From NCBI RefSeq assembly GCF_035918235.1, contig NZ_CP109485.1:4092001-4156000 (forward strand): DNA of 64,000 nucleotides, given 5' to 3'. This DNA is from Streptomyces sp. NBC_01445 (GTDB lineage: Bacteria; Actinomycetota; Actinomycetes; Streptomycetales; Streptomycetaceae). The position numbers and the translations under genes are program-made. Positions 45,728 to 54,770 of this stretch are shown here, one piece after another; the first letter of the stretch is position 1; every line of letters starts with the position of its first letter. The notes under the pieces are model-generated. The model did no database searches. It was not told where the DNA came from and was given only the letters and a program-made list of their open reading frames with translations.

Positions 45728-47221
45728 TCACCCGGCGACGATCACCTCGGCGGCAGCCAGACCGCACACCCGGGCCGCGCCGTGGGTCGCCACATGCAGG
45801 GCGCCCTGCGGCGGCGCCTGCGGTACGCCCATCTCGACCACGACCGTGTCGGGGCGGGCCGCGAGGAGCGTGTCCAGCGACTGGGCCATCCACGCGTGGC
45901 GGTGGGCGTCGCGGACCACGGCGACGATGCGCCGGTCCCCCGCCGCGGCCAGGGCGGCGGCGCCCGCGTCGGTGCCGGAGAAGCTGCCGGTCTCCGTGCC
46001 GGGCAGCAGCCGCTCCAGTTCGGCGGCCACGCCCCACGGCGTCTCGTCGCCTACGGCGATATTGGCGACGGGCGTGAAGGCGGCGACGTACGGCGCCTCG
46101 GTGACCGGGGCCGCGTGCTCACCGCGCGTCACGGTCACCGCCCGCCGCGCCGCGACCAGTCCGATCCCGGTGTCGGGCGCGCCCCCCGAGTGCTCGGCCG
46201 CGCCCGGCACCGAGGCCCACCGGGCGAGCGAGCGCACCCGCGCCGCGGCGTCGGCGAGCCGCTCCTCGGGCAGATCGCCCGCGTGCACCGCGGCGACCAG
46301 CGCGTCCCGCAGCCGCAGCACCGTGTCGTCGTCGGCGAGCCCGCCGCCGACGCAGATGGCGTCGGCGCCGGCCGCGATGGCGAGGACGCTGCCGCGCTCG
46401 ATGCCGTACGTGGCGGAGATGGCCTGCATCTCCATGCCGTCGGTGACGATCAGCCCCTCGTAACCCAGCTCCTCGCGGAGCAGGCCGGTCAGGATGCGGC
46501 GCGAGAGGGTGGCGGGGCGGTCCGGGTCCAGGGCGGGGACCAGGATGTGGGCGCTCATCACCGCGCGCGTGCCGGCCGCGATCGCCGCGCGGAACGGGGC
46601 GAGTTCACGCTCGTACAGCACGTCGAGGCCCACGTCGATGCGGGGCATGTCGTGGTGCGAGTCGACGGCGGTGTCGCCGTGGCCCGGGAAGTGCTTGGTG
46701 CAGGCGGCGACGCCCGCGGACTGGAGCCCGGTGACGTAGGCGGCGGTGTGGCGGGAGACGAGGCCGGTGTCGGCGCCGAAGGACCGTACGCCGATGACCG
46801 GGTTGGCCGGGTTGGAGTTGACGTCCGCGGACGGGGCCCAGTTGAGGTTGACGCCGCAGGCGGCGAGGCGGCGGCCGAGCTCGGCGGCGACGGACCGGGT
46901 GAGCTCCACGTCGTCGACGGCGCCGAGAGCGTGGTTTCCGGGGAACGAGGAGCCGGAGCGCACCTCCAGGCGGGTCACGTCCCCGCCCTCCTCGTCGATG
47001 GCGACCAGGACGTCGTCACGCTCGGCACGCAACTGGTCCGTCAAGGCGGCGAGTTGCTCGGGCGAGGCGATGTTGCGGCCGAACAGGCCGACGGAGGCGA
47101 GGCCTTCGCCGAGCCGGCGCAGCAGCCAGTCGGGGGCGCTGGTGCCGGTGAAGCCGGGCTGGAGGACGGTGAGCGCGTCACGGGTGAGGGTGTCGGTGCC
47201 GCGTGCGGTGAGTGTCGTCAT
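45728..47221 (-). CDS. dasD: Glycoside hydrolase family 3 beta-N-acetylglucosaminidase
   Basis: 497 aa. GH3 N-domain with IDEEGGDVTRL, the NagZ-type KHFPGHGDTAVDSHHDMP (acid/base His-Asp dyad) and the nucleophile Asp in GLIVTDGMEMQAISATYG; a GH3 C-terminal domain fills the last about 150 residues. It has no signal peptide, so it cleaves imported N,N'-diacetylchitobiose or muropeptide GlcNAc inside the cell. ATG 47221 is 10 bp after the dasC stop, so it ends the das operon. In S. coelicolor the equivalent dasD is under DasR. Confidence 0.93.
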   Translation of the reverse strand: MTTLTARGTDTLTRDALTVLQPGFTGTSAPDWLLRRLGEGLASVGLFGRNIASPEQLAALTDQLRAERDDVLVAIDEEGGDVTRLEVRSGSSFPGNHALGAVDDVELTRSVAAELGRRLAACGVNLNWAPSADVNSNPANPVIGVRSFGADTGLVSRHTAAYVTGLQSAGVAACTKHFPGHGDTAVDSHHDMPRIDVGLDVLYERELAPFRAAIAAGTRAVMSAHILVPALDPDRPATLSRRILTGLLREELGYEGLIVTDGMEMQAISATYGIERGSVLAIAAGADAICVGGGLADDDTVLRLRDALVAAVHAGDLPEERLADAAARVRSLARWASVPGAAEHSGGAPDTGIGLVAARRAVTVTRGEHAAPVTEAPYVAAFTPVANIAVGDETPWGVAAELERLLPGTETGSFSGTDAGAAALAAAGDRRIVAVVRDAHRHAWMAQSLDTLLAARPDTVVVEMGVPQAPPQGALHVATHGAARVCGLAAAEVIVAG

Positions 47222-47230
47222 CTGGCGGTG

Positions 47231-48070
47231 TTATCCCTTCACGGCGCCGTCGGTGAGGCCGCTGACGGCCCTGCGCTGCAGGAAGACGAAGAGGATCAGG
47301 ATCGGGATCGCGAACAGCGAGGACGCGGCCATGGTCGCACCCCAGTCGTCGCCGAACGCGGTCTGGAAACTGGAGAGCCACAGCGGCAGCGTCTGCGCCT
47401 CGGGCGACTTGTTGAGGACGAGGACCATCGGGAACTCGTTCCAGGCGGTGATGAAGCCGAACATCGACGTCGACATCAGGCCGGGCGCGAGCAGCGGCAG
47501 GATCACCCTGCGGAAGGCCTGCATGCGGGTGCAGCCGTCGACCATCGCGGACTCCTCCAGCTCCCTGGGCACGGCGGCGACGAAGCCGCGCAGCGTGAGC
47601 AGGGTGAAGGGCAGGATCATCACCATGTAGAAGAGGGTCAGCGGGACGAGGCTGTTCAGCATCGACGCGTCGCGCACGATCATGTAGATCGCGATGACCA
47701 TGACTTCCCAGGGCGCCATCTGGGCCAGCATGAACCCGATGATGAAGCCACGGCGGCCCTTGAACCGCATCCGCGCGAGGGCGAACGACGCGGCCAGGCC
47801 GATGACCAGCGAGAAGACGACGGCGAGCACGGTCACGGTGACCGAGTTGCGCACCAGCGTCCAGAAGTTGTCGGCGCCGAACGCCGTCCTGAAGTGCTCG
47901 AACGTGACGTCGGTCGGGAACCAGACGGGGTTCTCGCTGATGATGTCGCCGGTCGGCTTGAGCGACGTGGCGAACATCCAGTAGACCGGGAAGACGAAGC
48001 CGATGAACAGGATCACGGCCGTCACATTGGGCCAGGCGCGGCGGAACGTCGACGAAGCGGAGCGCTTCAC
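47231..48070 (-). CDS. dasC: Chitobiose ABC transporter permease DasC
   Basis: 279 aa MalG-type permease with six helices (ITAVILFIGFVFPVYWMF-type first segment, SVTVTVLAVVFSLVIGLAAS) and the EAA loop ELEESAMVDGCTRMQAFRRV. It pairs with DasB for N,N'-diacetylchitobiose uptake powered by the multi-operon ATPase MsiK, encoded elsewhere. GTG 48070 overlaps the dasB stop (GTGA). Confidence 0.95.
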   Translation of the reverse strand: MKRSASSTFRRAWPNVTAVILFIGFVFPVYWMFATSLKPTGDIISENPVWFPTDVTFEHFRTAFGADNFWTLVRNSVTVTVLAVVFSLVIGLAASFALARMRFKGRRGFIIGFMLAQMAPWEVMVIAIYMIVRDASMLNSLVPLTLFYMVMILPFTLLTLRGFVAAVPRELEESAMVDGCTRMQAFRRVILPLLAPGLMSTSMFGFITAWNEFPMVLVLNKSPEAQTLPLWLSSFQTAFGDDWGATMAASSLFAIPILILFVFLQRRAVSGLTDGAVKG

Positions 48071-49062
48071 TGCTCGTCCTCCTCTTGCTTGAGCACGATC
48101 CGGAGGTAGTAGGCGGTCAGCATGAGCAGGATCAGGATCGTCAGGACGGCGATCGCCGCGCCCATGCCGAAGTGCTGGTTGCCGACGCCCTCGATGTACG
48201 CGTACACGGGCAGGATCTCGGTGAGCCGGTCGGGGCCGCCGCCGTTGATCGTGAAGACCTGGACGAACGCCTTGAAGACCCAGATGATCTCGAGGAACGT
48301 CGTCGCGTAGAGGAAGGGCCGCAGATAGGGCAGCGTGACCGAGAGGAAGCTCTTCCAGGGGCCGGCGCCGTCGAGGGACGCGGCTTCGTAGAGCTCCTTG
48401 GGGATGGTGGTCGTCGCGGCGTAGAGGTTGATCGCGACGAACGGGATCGACATCCAGACGATCAGCACGGTGACGACGAAGAACGTCGACATCTGGCTGC
48501 CGGTCCAGCTGTAGTCGGCCATGGAGTGCCAGCCGAGCTTGTCGAGGACCCAGTTGACGACGCCGAAGCGCTCAGCGAACAGCCACTGGTAGACGGTGGT
48601 CGCGGCGACGACGGGCATCGCCCAGGCGAGCACGAGCCCGACGAGGAGCAGGACGCGCATGCGCCTGCCGAGCCGGGCGAGGAGCAGGCCGACGAGAGTG
48701 CCGATCACCATGATCAGGACGGCGTTGACGAGGGTGAAGACGATGGAGCGTCCGGTCACCCGCCAGAAGTCCGAACTGGTCAGGACCTCTTGGTAGTTGT
48801 CGAAGCCGTTCCACTCGGTGACATGCTGGATCAGCTGCCCCATGTTGAGGTTCTGGAACGACAGGAGCCCGTCCTTGAGCAGCGGCCAGCCGAGGAGCAG
48901 CACAGTGGCCGCGACCGCGGGGAGCAGCAGCAGATAGGGCACGAACGCCCCGGCCCGTGCGCGGGCCTGCTTTCTCGGTCCGCCGGATTCCCCGCCGTCC
49001 GCTTTCAGGACCTCCGCCGGACCGGAGGGCGGCCGTTCGGTCTGCACGGTCATGCTCGCCAT
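48067..49062 (-). CDS. dasB: Chitobiose ABC transporter permease DasB
   Basis: 331 aa MalF-type permease, six core helices plus an N-terminal tail (FVPYLLLLPAVAATVLLLG, VLIMVIGTLVGLLLARLG); EAA loop ELYEAASLDGAGPWKSFLSV. The start is ATG 49062 or 49053. Only 33 bp separate it from a very strong hairpin, so the gene has no room for its own promoter beyond that hairpin. It must be read through from dasA, or from a promoter between the two hairpins upstream. Confidence 0.94.
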   Translation of the reverse strand: MASMTVQTERPPSGPAEVLKADGGESGGPRKQARARAGAFVPYLLLLPAVAATVLLLGWPLLKDGLLSFQNLNMGQLIQHVTEWNGFDNYQEVLTSSDFWRVTGRSIVFTLVNAVLIMVIGTLVGLLLARLGRRMRVLLLVGLVLAWAMPVVAATTVYQWLFAERFGVVNWVLDKLGWHSMADYSWTGSQMSTFFVVTVLIVWMSIPFVAINLYAATTTIPKELYEAASLDGAGPWKSFLSVTLPYLRPFLYATTFLEIIWVFKAFVQVFTINGGGPDRLTEILPVYAYIEGVGNQHFGMGAAIAVLTILILLMLTAYYLRIVLKQEEDEQ

Positions 49063-49095
49063 CTCTTTTCTGGGCCTGCCGGGACGCATAGGTGC

Positions 49096-49147
49096 TGTCG
49101 TCGGATTCCCGCCGTCCGCCCGAAGGGCAGGCGGGAATCCGACGACA
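49096..49147 (-). terminator. Very strong hairpin in front of dasB
   Basis: Perfect 18-bp stem TGTCGTCGGATTCCCGCC (49096-49113) with GGCGGGAATCCGACGACA (49130-49147), and an inner GCCC/GGGC pairing. It ends 34 bp before the dasB start. Confidence 0.85.
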
Positions 49148-49148
49148 G

Positions 49149-49158
49149 GGCCTAGACC
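49149..49158. promoter_or_regulatory. dre-like core between two hairpins
   Basis: GGCCTAGACC is identical to the core of the dre-like site at 50626-50641. It lies between the two terminator hairpins downstream of dasA. It may be a DasR binding site or chance. Confidence 0.35.
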
Positions 49159-49203
49159 CCGCCGGGGGCGGAGAGCGTGTGTGACTCTCCGCCCCCGGCG
49201 GGG
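49157..49203 (-). terminator. Very strong hairpin after dasA
   Basis: Perfect 19-bp stem CCCCGCCGGGGGCGGAGAG (49157-49175), 9-nt loop, CTCTCCGCCCCCGGCGGGG (49185-49203), starting 13 bp after the dasA stop on the minus strand. Confidence 0.88.
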
Positions 49204-49215
49204 CCTGTTGCTGTC

Positions 49216-50496
49216 TTACTGCTTCTGCGAGAGGCGCTTGTTGAACTCGGCCTCGACCTGCTTGGCGGCGGCGGCCGGGGACTTACCCTTCAGCACCGCG
49301 GTCATGTAGGTCTTGACCGGGTTGGGCGCGTTCTCGACCGGGGCCCACTCCGGGATCAGCGGGGTGGTGCCGCCGCCAGCGGCGGCGGGAGCGGCGGCCT
49401 CGGCGGCCGCGTTGCCCTTGAGGTTGGACTGCAGCGCCTCCTTGTTGGGGATCACGCCGCCTTCCTTGGCGAGCTGGCCCTCGAACTGGTCGGAGAGCGC
49501 GATCTTCAGGAACTCCTTGGCGAGGTCCTGCTTCTTGCTGCCCGCGGCAACGGCGAGGTTGGAGCCACCGAGGAAGACGCCCTCGGGCTTGTCGGCCGTG
49601 GCACCCGGAACGGTGAAGTAGCCGATCTCCTTCTCGATCTTCGGGTTGGCCTTGATGGCGAGGGCGGACTCCCAGCCCATGCCGATGAAGGAGCCGGTCT
49701 TGCCCTTGGCGAAGACCTCGGCCTGCTGCGGGGTGGCCTCGTCCTTGTCCTTGGGGGCCTTGGACAGCGCCTGGAACTTCTTGTACGTCTCCATGGCGGC
49801 GCCCACCTTGGGGTCGGCCAGGTTGGAGACGTACTTGTCGCCGTCCTTCTTGACGAGCTCGGCGCCCTCACCGATGGTCAGGCCGACGAAGTGGTACCAG
49901 TTCTGGCCGGGCAGGTAGATCGGCTCGGCGTCCGTCTTCTTGCCGATGGTCTCGAGGTCCTTGTAGAACTCGTCGCGCGTCTTGGGGAGGTCCTTGATGC
50001 CGGCGTCGGCCCAGATCTTCTTGTTGTAGATGACGACGCGGTTCACGACGAACCACGGGGCGGCGTACTGCTTGCCGTCCGAGACCGCGGACTTGTTCAT
50101 CGACTCGGCCCAGTCGGCGCCGAGGGACGACTTGAGGTCGGAGAGGTCGGCGAGGCCGCCGGTCTTGGCGTAGGCGGGGGTCTGCGTGTTGCCGACCTCG
50201 AAGACGTCCGGCGGGTTCTCCTCGGACAGGGCGGTGGTCAGCTTCTGCTGGATGCCGTTCCACTGCTGGATCTCGATCTTCAGCTTCGCGCCGGTCTTCT
50301 TCTCGAAGGCCGCCGTGACGTCCTTCTGCCAGGTGTCCGGCGTGGAGCCGTCCATGGCCCACACGGTCAGCGTCTGGCCCTTGTAGCCGTCGGCGCCGGC
50401 CTTCTTGTCCGTGCTGCCGTCATCACCACTGCCACAAGCCGCGATCGAAACCAACATGCCCGCGACACCGATAGCCGCAATGAGCCTGCGCTTCAC
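49216..50496 (-). CDS. dasA: N,N'-diacetylchitobiose-binding lipoprotein DasA
   Basis: 426 aa family-1 solute-binding lipoprotein: signal with lipobox SIAAC (Cys 21), then lobes with LTVWAMDGSTPDTWQ, PPDVFEVGNTQTPAY, WFVVNRVVIYNKKIW and FIGMGWESALAIK. It captures chitobiose outside the membrane for DasBC. GTG 50496 has GAGGAGGG. Two dre-like sites lie 106-145 bp upstream, next to dasR. Two 18-19-bp hairpins follow, giving more dasA transcript than dasBC, as expected for a binding protein. Confidence 0.96.
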   Translation of the reverse strand: MKRRLIAAIGVAGMLVSIAACGSGDDGSTDKKAGADGYKGQTLTVWAMDGSTPDTWQKDVTAAFEKKTGAKLKIEIQQWNGIQQKLTTALSEENPPDVFEVGNTQTPAYAKTGGLADLSDLKSSLGADWAESMNKSAVSDGKQYAAPWFVVNRVVIYNKKIWADAGIKDLPKTRDEFYKDLETIGKKTDAEPIYLPGQNWYHFVGLTIGEGAELVKKDGDKYVSNLADPKVGAAMETYKKFQALSKAPKDKDEATPQQAEVFAKGKTGSFIGMGWESALAIKANPKIEKEIGYFTVPGATADKPEGVFLGGSNLAVAAGSKKQDLAKEFLKIALSDQFEGQLAKEGGVIPNKEALQSNLKGNAAAEAAAPAAAGGGTTPLIPEWAPVENAPNPVKTYMTAVLKGKSPAAAAKQVEAEFNKRLSQKQ

Positions 50497-50601
50497 GTCA
50501 CCCTCCTCAGGGATGCCAGCAACCCCCCGCCCACAACGACGGATACGACGAACACAACAAACTCGACGTGGTACTGCACGTGGGACTGGGACCTGGTCTT
50601 T

Positions 50602-50617
50602 AATGGTGTAGACCAGT
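50602..50617. promoter_or_regulatory. dre site in the dasA-dasR gap
   Basis: AATGGTGTAGACCAGT matches ACTGGTCTAGACCAGT at 14 of 16 positions. It lies 106 bp before dasA. DasR released by glucosamine-6-phosphate should derepress dasA. Confidence 0.85.
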
Positions 50618-50625
50618 ACCCGGAG

Positions 50626-50641
50626 CTTGGCCTAGACCTTT
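50626..50641. promoter_or_regulatory. Second, weaker dre-like site
   Basis: CTTGGCCTAGACCTTT, 11 of 16 matches, 24 bp from the first site. Two dre sites are known in this intergenic region of S. coelicolor, which agrees with this layout. Confidence 0.6.
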
Positions 50642-50699
50642 AGGGGTGTCAAGGGTGTATAAGAAGGGCTGTCACGTCCGTTATCGGACCGACACCTGA

Positions 50700-51587
<888 letters not shown>

Positions 51588-51610
51588 CGGGCGTCGCACG
51601 CGAATCCGCT

Positions 51611-51634
51611 TGTGCCGACCGAGAAGTCGGCACA
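51611..51634 (+). terminator. dasR terminator
   Basis: TGTGCCGAC (51611-51619), loop CGAGAA, GTCGGCACA (51626-51634), 23 bases after the dasR stop. Confidence 0.75.
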
Positions 51635-51760
51635 TGAACGGCATGTCGGCCACTGTTTGTCCGTTATCCGGACGGGGGTTCCATACGACGAGATCGTCGC
51701 CTAGATTTCCGCCACGTTAAGCATGGGATAAGCGGGATCAGCGAGGGGACGGACCGCCGT

Positions 51761-52015
51761 ATGTCGGATGTGCCTGAAGTGAAACGGCCGGTGGTCACGC
51801 CGGTGCGAGTGGTCATTGCCCTGTGCCTCGTCGCACCGTTCGTGGCGATGCTCTGGGTCAGCTCCTACGCGAAGGTCGACCCGGCCTTCATCGGTATTCC
51901 GTTCTTCTACTGGTACCAGATGCTGTGGGTCCTCATCTCCACGGCGCTGACGATGATCGCGTACAAGCTGTGGCAGCGTGACCAGCGCGCCCGGAAGACG
52001 GGTGGGCAGGCATGA
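51761..52015 (+). CDS. DUF3311 small membrane protein
   Basis: 84 aa, two helices (VRVVIALCLVAPFVAMLWV and MLWVLISTALTMIAYKLW), typical DUF3311. Such proteins are encoded before SSS-family symporters and are probably an accessory subunit. ATG 51761. The symporter start overlaps its stop by ATGA. Confidence 0.92.
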   Translation: MSDVPEVKRPVVTPVRVVIALCLVAPFVAMLWVSSYAKVDPAFIGIPFFYWYQMLWVLISTALTMIAYKLWQRDQRARKTGGQA

Positions 52016-53643
52016 ACGGCGGAGTCAACGGCGTCGCGCTCGGCGTCTTCATCTTCTTCTTCATCGCCGTCACGGTCATGGGCTTCCTGGCCGCGCGCTG
52101 GCGCAGGTCCGACAACGAGCAGAGCCTCGACGAATGGGGCCTGGGCGGACGGTCGTTCGGCACCTGGGTCACCTGGTTCCTGCTCGGCGGCGACCTCTAC
52201 ACGGCGTACACCTTCGTGGCCGTCCCGGCGGCGATCTACGCGGCCGGCGCCTCCGGCTTCTTCGCCGTGCCCTACACGATCCTCGTCTACCCGCTGATCT
52301 TCACCTTCCTGCCGCGCCTGTGGTCGGTGTCGCACAAGCACGGCTATGTGACGACCTCCGACTTCGTGCGCGGCCGCTTCGGCTCCAAGGGCCTGTCCCT
52401 GGCCGTCGCCATCACAGGCATCCTCGCCACGATGCCGTACATCGCGCTCCAACTGGTCGGCATCCAGGCCGTCCTGGACGTGATGGGCGTCGGCGGCGAC
52501 GAGTCGACCAACTGGTTCATCAAGGACCTGCCGCTGCTCATCGCGTTCGCGGTGCTCGCCGCGTACACGTACTCGTCGGGTCTGCGGGCGCCCGCGCTGA
52601 TCGCGTTCGTCAAGGACGGCCTGATCTACCTCGTCATCGCCGTCGCGATCATCTACATCCCGATCAAGCTGGGCGGCTTCGACGCCATCTTCCACGCGGC
52701 GAACGAGAAGTTCGCGACGCCCAACCCGGCGACGGGCAAGCCGGTCGGATCGCTCGCCCCGGCGCCGGCCGGGCAGTGGACGTACGCGACGCTGGCCCTC
52801 GGCTCGGCGCTGGCGCTCTTCATGTACCCGCACTCGATCACGGCGACGCTGTCCTCGCGCAGCCGCAACGTGATCCGCCGCAACACCACCATCCTGCCGC
52901 TGTACTCCCTGATGCTGGGTCTGCTCGCGCTGCTCGGCTTCATGGCGATCGCGGCCGGGATCAAGGTGCAGAACGGGCAGCTGGCGATCCCGCAGCTGTT
53001 CGAGAACATGTTCCCCGACTGGTTCACGGGCGTCGCGTTCGCGGCCATCGGCATCGGCGCGCTGGTGCCAGCCGCGATCATGTCCATCGCCGCGGCGAAC
53101 CTGTTCACGCGCAACATCTACAAGGACTTCATCAAGCCCGACGCCACCCCCGAGCAGGAGACCAAGGTCTCCAAGCTGGTCTCGCTCCTGGTGAAGGTGG
53201 GCGCGCTCGCCTTTGTCCTGACCATGGACAAGACCGTCGCGATCAACTTCCAGCTCCTGGGCGGCATCTGGATCCTCCAGACCATGCCGGCCCTCGTCGG
53301 CGGCCTGTTCACCCGCTGGTTCCACCGCTGGGCGCTGCTCGCCGGCTGGGCGGTCGGCATGGTCTACGGCACGCTCGCCGCGTACGGGGTCGCGTCGCCG
53401 ACGCAGAAGCACTTCGGCGGCAGCGCCAAGGAGATCCCGGGCATCGGCGAGATCGGCTACATCGGCCTCACGGCGTTCGTCATGAACGTGGTGGTCACGG
53501 TGGTCCTCACCTTCGTCCTGAAGGCGCTGAAGGCCCCTGAGGGCGTCGACGAGACGTCCGCGGCGGACTACACGGCGGACGCCGGCGACCCGGGCGTCCT
53601 GAAGAAGCTGCCTGAGGCGACGGCGGGAACGGGCGGGCACTGA
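52012..53643 (+). CDS. Sodium:solute symporter (SSS family)
   Basis: 543 aa with about 13 helices (GVFIFFFIAVTVMGFLAARW, LGSALALFMYPHSITATLS, AAIGIGALVPAAIMSIAAANLFTRNIY). Together with DUF3311 it resembles the actinobacterial carboxylate (pyruvate/acetate/propionate, MctC-like) symporters, but the substrate is not decided. ATG 52012 overlaps the DUF3311 stop. It is the last gene of the pair; a bidirectional hairpin follows. Confidence 0.93.
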   Translation: MNGGVNGVALGVFIFFFIAVTVMGFLAARWRRSDNEQSLDEWGLGGRSFGTWVTWFLLGGDLYTAYTFVAVPAAIYAAGASGFFAVPYTILVYPLIFTFLPRLWSVSHKHGYVTTSDFVRGRFGSKGLSLAVAITGILATMPYIALQLVGIQAVLDVMGVGGDESTNWFIKDLPLLIAFAVLAAYTYSSGLRAPALIAFVKDGLIYLVIAVAIIYIPIKLGGFDAIFHAANEKFATPNPATGKPVGSLAPAPAGQWTYATLALGSALALFMYPHSITATLSSRSRNVIRRNTTILPLYSLMLGLLALLGFMAIAAGIKVQNGQLAIPQLFENMFPDWFTGVAFAAIGIGALVPAAIMSIAAANLFTRNIYKDFIKPDATPEQETKVSKLVSLLVKVGALAFVLTMDKTVAINFQLLGGIWILQTMPALVGGLFTRWFHRWALLAGWAVGMVYGTLAAYGVASPTQKHFGGSAKEIPGIGEIGYIGLTAFVMNVVVTVVLTFVLKALKAPEGVDETSAADYTADAGDPGVLKKLPEATAGTGGH

Positions 53644-53655
53644 CCCGACTTCCCC

Positions 53656-53709
53656 CCGAGTACGGCAACGGGCCGCCGGATCCCACCGGTGGCCCGTTGC
53701 CGTACTCGG
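53656..53709. terminator. Bidirectional terminator with a perfect 19-bp stem
   Basis: CCGAGTACGGCAACGGGCC (53656-53674) pairs with GGCCCGTTGCCGTACTCGG (53691-53709), 12 bases after the symporter stop and just before the convergent lipoprotein end. Confidence 0.88.
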
Positions 53710-53712
53710 GGT

Positions 53713-54447
53713 TCACGAGGCTCCGTAGAGGTCCGTCCCCACCCGCTGCGCCGCCTCGGCGGCCGAGGACAGCGTCAGGGCCCTGTCCGTGCCCGCCCCC
53801 ACGATCACGAGGACGCCGCCGACCCGCAGTTCGACCTCGTAGTGCGCACTCCCGTCGTACTCGTCGCCGCCCGTGGTCCGCGTCGTCTCCAGGACCGCCT
53901 CGTCGCCCAGGTCCGGCAGCGGCCGGACCTCGTGGTGCTCCTCGACGGGCGCGGCGTCGGTGTCGACCGTGACGCGGCCACACGCCTCGTGGAGCTCGCG
54001 GCGCAGTTCGAGATAGCGCCCGGCCCGCCCGGCCGGCATCGAGACCAGGCGCTCGTAGACGAAGGGGTCGTCCTCGCCCACCGCCGCGGGGTCCGGGCGG
54101 AACGTCCGCTCGGCGCTGGCGCCCCGCATGCGCCACAGTTCCCCGCGCGCGTCCCGGCCGGCCGCGCAGGTGCTCCAGTCGCCTCCCCCGGAACCCTGAT
54201 CGAAGAGTCCCAGGGAGACCTCGAACGCCTTCGCGCCCTTGCCGACGGCCTCGACCGGAAGGAGGGCGGCGCCCAACTCGGCGTCCGTGAAGACCTTCGC
54301 GGGGTCCGCCGTGCCGTCGACACCGGACGCCGAAGGCCGCTTGCTCCCACCGTCGCCGCGCGCCCCGGACCCGCCGTCCCCGCCGTCGCCGCATCCGGCG
54401 AGCAGCACCAGCAGTACGGCGGCACAGGCCGTTCCCCGCCCTCGCAC
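53713..54447 (-). CDS. Secreted lipoprotein of unknown function
   Basis: 244 aa. Signal with lipobox LLAGC (Cys about 19), a Gly/Asp-rich linker (GDGGDGGSGARGDGGSK), then a soluble domain with DWSTCAAG and HEACGRVTV that may be joined by a disulfide, and VLVIVGAGTDRALTL near the end. No family is recognised. GTG 54447 follows GGGGGAGG. Divergent from the nrd operon over the shared 323-bp region. Confidence 0.8.
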   Translation of the reverse strand: MRGRGTACAAVLLVLLAGCGDGGDGGSGARGDGGSKRPSASGVDGTADPAKVFTDAELGAALLPVEAVGKGAKAFEVSLGLFDQGSGGGDWSTCAAGRDARGELWRMRGASAERTFRPDPAAVGEDDPFVYERLVSMPAGRAGRYLELRRELHEACGRVTVDTDAAPVEEHHEVRPLPDLGDEAVLETTRTTGGDEYDGSAHYEVELRVGGVLVIVGAGTDRALTLSSAAEAAQRVGTDLYGAS

Positions 54448-54492
54448 CGCGCCTCCCCCTGCTAGGCCACCAGTTCGGACGCAACGCTAGCC

Positions 54493-54508
54493 GACACAAG
54501 ATGTGGGG
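54493..54508. promoter_or_regulatory. NrdR box 1
   Basis: GACACAAGATGTGGGG. The same 14-mer CCGACACAAGATGT recurs 31 bp downstream, i.e. three helical turns, which is the pattern of paired NrdR operators of ribonucleotide reductase genes. Confidence 0.8.
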
Positions 54509-54523
54509 CTGCCATCCGAGCCC

Positions 54524-54540
54524 GACACAAGATGTATGCT
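54524..54540 (+). promoter_or_regulatory. NrdR box 2 overlapping the nrdA promoter -10
   Basis: GACACAAGATGTATGC (54524-54539) overlaps TATGCT (54535-54540), a good -10 box. Binding of NrdR with ATP/dATP would block transcription initiation. Confidence 0.75.
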
Positions 54541-54544
54541 CGTG

Positions 54545-54700
54545 CTCGCTGTCCCCGCAGGGGAATCCGGTGCAAGTCCGGAACTGTCCCGCAACGGTGT
54601 ACGTATGCACGCATACGTGAAGTCCGAGGACCTGTCGACAGCCTGCCCGAGCCGTCCGGCCCGGGATGACAACGTCCGGGTCTCGTGGAGTGGGCCGGTG
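54545..54700 (+). ncRNA. Cobalamin (B12) riboswitch
   Basis: The leader carries the conserved core AGGGGAATCCGGTGCAAG, TCCGGAACTGTCCCGCAACGG, and AAGTCCGAGGACCTG..GACAGCCTGCCCG, typical of adenosylcobalamin riboswitches. In S. coelicolor, coenzyme B12 represses the class Ia nrdABS operon by this type of element, so that the B12-dependent class II enzyme is used instead. A CTCCC (54731-54735) that can pair with GGGAG (54758-54762) of the nrdA ribosome site is a possible output switch. Confidence 0.92.
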
Positions 54701-54770
54701 ACGCGGGCTCCGCCATGCCCCCGTGCCCTCCTCCCCGTCAGGCCCAGAGCCGAGCGAGGGAGAGCTCCAC

